Assembly (NCBI GenBank): GCA_028098005.1
Contig: JAOHFM010000019.1
Location: 1 to 25,220 of the forward strand
Direction of reading: 5' to 3'
DNA from: Psychrosphaera sp.
GTDB lineage: Bacteria > Pseudomonadota > Gammaproteobacteria > Enterobacterales > Alteromonadaceae
DNA: 25,220 nt
A model generated the notes under the pieces. It was not told the origin of the DNA, searched no databases, and was given only the letters and a program-made list of their open reading frames with translations. Below, piece by piece: positions 23,542 to 25,220 of the stretch; positions within the stretch are counted from its first letter, which is position 1; each line of letters starts with the position of its first letter. Made by a program: the position numbers and the translations under genes.

Positions 23542-24303
23542 ATGAAAGTTCTATTCTTGTGCACAGAAAATTCAGCACGCTCAATCATGGCTGAAGCTTT
23601 ACTTAAGCATCACGGCAAGGGTGATTATGAGGTGTTCAGCGCCGGCACTCGCCCTGCTGAACTTAACGCTCAGGCTAAAGAAGCAATTGAACACTTTGGA
23701 TTGAGCGTTGACGGGTTGTTCTCCAAAAACGTAAGTGACTTTACCGGAGAACACTTTGATTATGTTATTACGTTGTGCGAAAAAGCCTCGAAGGAGTGTA
23801 ATACCGAAGTAACTGGCGATCACAATTTAGCCTGGGACTTTCCTGAGCCTCGCACAAGAAAAGAAGCCAATCCCTACGAAAAAACGCTGCAAGAGCTAAA
23901 CTCTCGATTAAAAATGTTCTTGTTGATCCAAGAAAAACAAAAACCAGCACCAATTACACCAACTGTCTTTTACAAGTCTTTAGCAGACGATATTCGGTTA
24001 AAAACCCTGATGCTCATTGCCGTCGAAAAAGAGTTGTGCGTCTGCGAATTAATGGCGGCGTTAGAAGAAGAGAGCCAACCTAAGGTTTCACGCCACCTAG
24101 CGCAACTTAAAAAGTCCGGAATATTAACCAGCCGTAAACATCAACAATGGGTGTATTACTCAATTAACCCCGATTTACCTTATTGGATGCAAAATATAAT
24201 TAAAACAACCGCCGTTAACGAACCTCTTTTTATTGACGAGGAGCTTGCGCAGCTAAATGTAATGGGAGACAGACCAACACGAATTGAAACGTGTTGTAGC
24301 TAA
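23542..24303 (+). CDS. arsC: Arsenate reductase-ArsR repressor fusion protein
   Basis: 253 residues, two domains. Residues 1-135 are a low-molecular-weight phosphatase-type arsenate reductase: P-loop CTENSAR (Cys7-Arg13), the redox pair Cys79 and Cys86 (LCEKASKEC, spaced as in pI258 ArsC) and general-acid WDFPEP (Asp99). Residues 140-225 are an ArsR winged HTH: FYKSLADDIRLKTLMLI, the metalloid-sensing ELCVCEL (Cys166, Cys168), and QPKVSRHLAQLKKSGIL as recognition helix. The tail ends in CC (251-252). The enzyme reduces arsenate to arsenite; arsenite binding should release the operator just upstream. The start ATG has GAGA five bases before it. A GAPDH gene of the ArsJ pathway follows. No internal stop or frameshift separates the domains. 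Confidence 0.9.
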   Translation: MKVLFLCTENSARSIMAEALLKHHGKGDYEVFSAGTRPAELNAQAKEAIEHFGLSVDGLFSKNVSDFTGEHFDYVITLCEKASKECNTEVTGDHNLAWDFPEPRTRKEANPYEKTLQELNSRLKMFLLIQEKQKPAPITPTVFYKSLADDIRLKTLMLIAVEKELCVCELMAALEEESQPKVSRHLAQLKKSGILTSRKHQQWVYYSINPDLPYWMQNIIKTTAVNEPLFIDEELAQLNVMGDRPTRIETCCS

Positions 24304-24419
24304 CGCGGAAGATTAACGTTAGACATATAATTTGAACTAAATATTTTAATTGGTTGTTATTGAAAACGGCGATAAACACTATTCTACAAATTAACAATGA
24401 ATAAGTACTGGAGATAATC

Positions 24420-25220
24420 ATGGCGATAAAAATAGGTATTAATGGCTTTGGCCGCATGGGTCGTTTAACACTTCGTGCAGCTTTCGGTTGGCAAGATATT
24501 GAAATTATTCATATCAACGATCCCGCTGGTAATGCAGAAACACTCGCCCATTTATTAAAGTATGACTCTGTTCATGGTATTTGGCCAAACGAAGTTATCG
24601 CCACGGGCGATAATATCAGCGTTGATGGCCACGTTATTAACGTCACTCAAAATAAAGCAATTTCCGACACTGATTGGTCTAACTGTGACTTGGTCATTGA
24701 AGCGTCGGGTAAAATGAAAACCAAAGCGTTGTTACAAAACTATCTAGATCAAGGTGTTAAAAAGGTAGTGGTGGCCGCGCCAGTAAAAGAAGATGGTGTA
24801 CTTAACGTTGTTATGGGCGTCAATGATCACCTCTACTCTAATGAAGAGTTTGATATTGTTACAGCTGCATCTTGTACCACCAATTGTTTAGCGCCAGTGG
24901 TTAAAGTGCTACAAGAAAAAATTGGTATCAAACATGGTTCAATGACCACCATACATGACATTACCAACACCCAAACTGTTTTAGATGCACCACACAAAGA
25001 CTTACGCAGAGCAAGAGCATGTGGCATGAGTTTAATACCAACAACCACAGGCTCCGCCACCGCAATTACTCATATTTTCCCAGAGCTAAAAGGAAAATTA
25101 AATGGCCATGCGGTTCGTGTTCCATTAGCCAATGCTTCAATTACTGACTGTGTATTTGAATTGGAACGTGAAACCACCAGCGAAGAAATTAATGGTTGGA
25201 TGAAAGTCGCATCTGAAGGC
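24420..25220 (+). CDS. Glyceraldehyde-3-phosphate dehydrogenase, ArsJ-associated type (3' end outside window)
   Basis: 267 codons are visible and the frame stays open to the last base. NAD-binding [15 protein letters not shown] (7-21), [20 protein letters not shown], the catalytic [10 protein letters not shown] with Cys152, His179 (TIHDITNTQ), the phosphate-binding TTTGSATA and [16 protein letters not shown] are typical. The HDITNTQ and LRRARA segments resemble the GAPDH encoded in ars operons. That enzyme forms 1-arseno-3-phosphoglycerate from arsenate and glyceraldehyde 3-phosphate, which ArsJ exports. Position directly after the ArsC-ArsR gene supports this over a glycolytic role. GGAG stands six bases before the ATG. 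arsJ would be expected next, beyond the window. Confidence 0.88.
   Translation, partial: MAIKIGINGFGRMGRLTLRAAFGWQDIEIIHINDPAGNAETLAHLLKYDSVHGIWPNEVIATGDNISVDGHVINVTQNKAISDTDWSNCDLVIEASGKMKTKALLQNYLDQGVKKVVVAAPVKEDGVLNVVMGVNDHLYSNEEFDIVTAASCTTNCLAPVVKVLQEKIGIKHGSMTTIHDITNTQTVLDAPHKDLRRARACGMSLIPTTTGSATAITHIFPELKGKLNGHAVRVPLANASITDCVFELERETTSEEINGWMKVASEG

Overview
The window looks like chromosomal DNA from a marine gammaproteobacterium of the Alteromonadales, probably near Colwellia/Thalassotalea. This rests on the low G+C (about 40% by eye), a TonB-dependent receptor, a PEP-CTERM protein, a 7TM-DISM diguanylate cyclase, an E. coli-like YbiT and NfsB, and Shine-Dalgarno plus sigma70 signals typical of the group. 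The genus is inference only. I see no tRNA, rRNA, insertion sequence, prophage or CRISPR array.

Layout. 1-652: the 3' end of an M1-like zinc peptidase. 952-4464: a TonB-dependent receptor and a secreted PhoD-like phosphatase, separated by a terminator, with a possible Pho box in front. 4576-5850: a dicarboxylate/amino-acid symporter. 5964-6386 (-): a VOC-fold protein. 6568-8125: a TetR regulator, a carboxymuconolactone-decarboxylase/AhpD-like protein, and the C-terminal stump of a lost zinc-type oxidoreductase; both intact genes carry the same operator inside their promoters. 8279-8916: a small membrane protein overlapping an XRE regulator. 9047-9739 (-): a PEP-CTERM exported protein. 9988-11367: a SatD-like HTH protein and a DUF3307 membrane protein behind three phased operators.

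15639-11451 (-) is a four-gene operon: NatA-like ATPase, NatB-like permease, prohibitin/SPFH membrane protein and an exported protein of unknown fold. 15804-18464: a periplasmic solute-binding protein followed by a 7TM-DISM/GGDEF diguanylate cyclase. 18525-19181 (-): an NfsB-like nitroreductase. 19429-21033: the ABC-F protein YbiT. 21163-23352: an MFS efflux protein divergent from a LysR regulator. 23542-25220: the start of an arsenic locus, with an ArsC-ArsR fusion protein behind a near-perfect operator and then the GAPDH of the ArsJ arsenate-export pathway, cut by the window edge.

Most of the window is ordinary accessory and housekeeping content. The most interesting items are the phased SatD operator array, the NatAB-SPFH operon with its unknown exported partner, the ArsC-ArsR fusion with its operator, and the shared TetR operators next to a decayed oxidoreductase gene.
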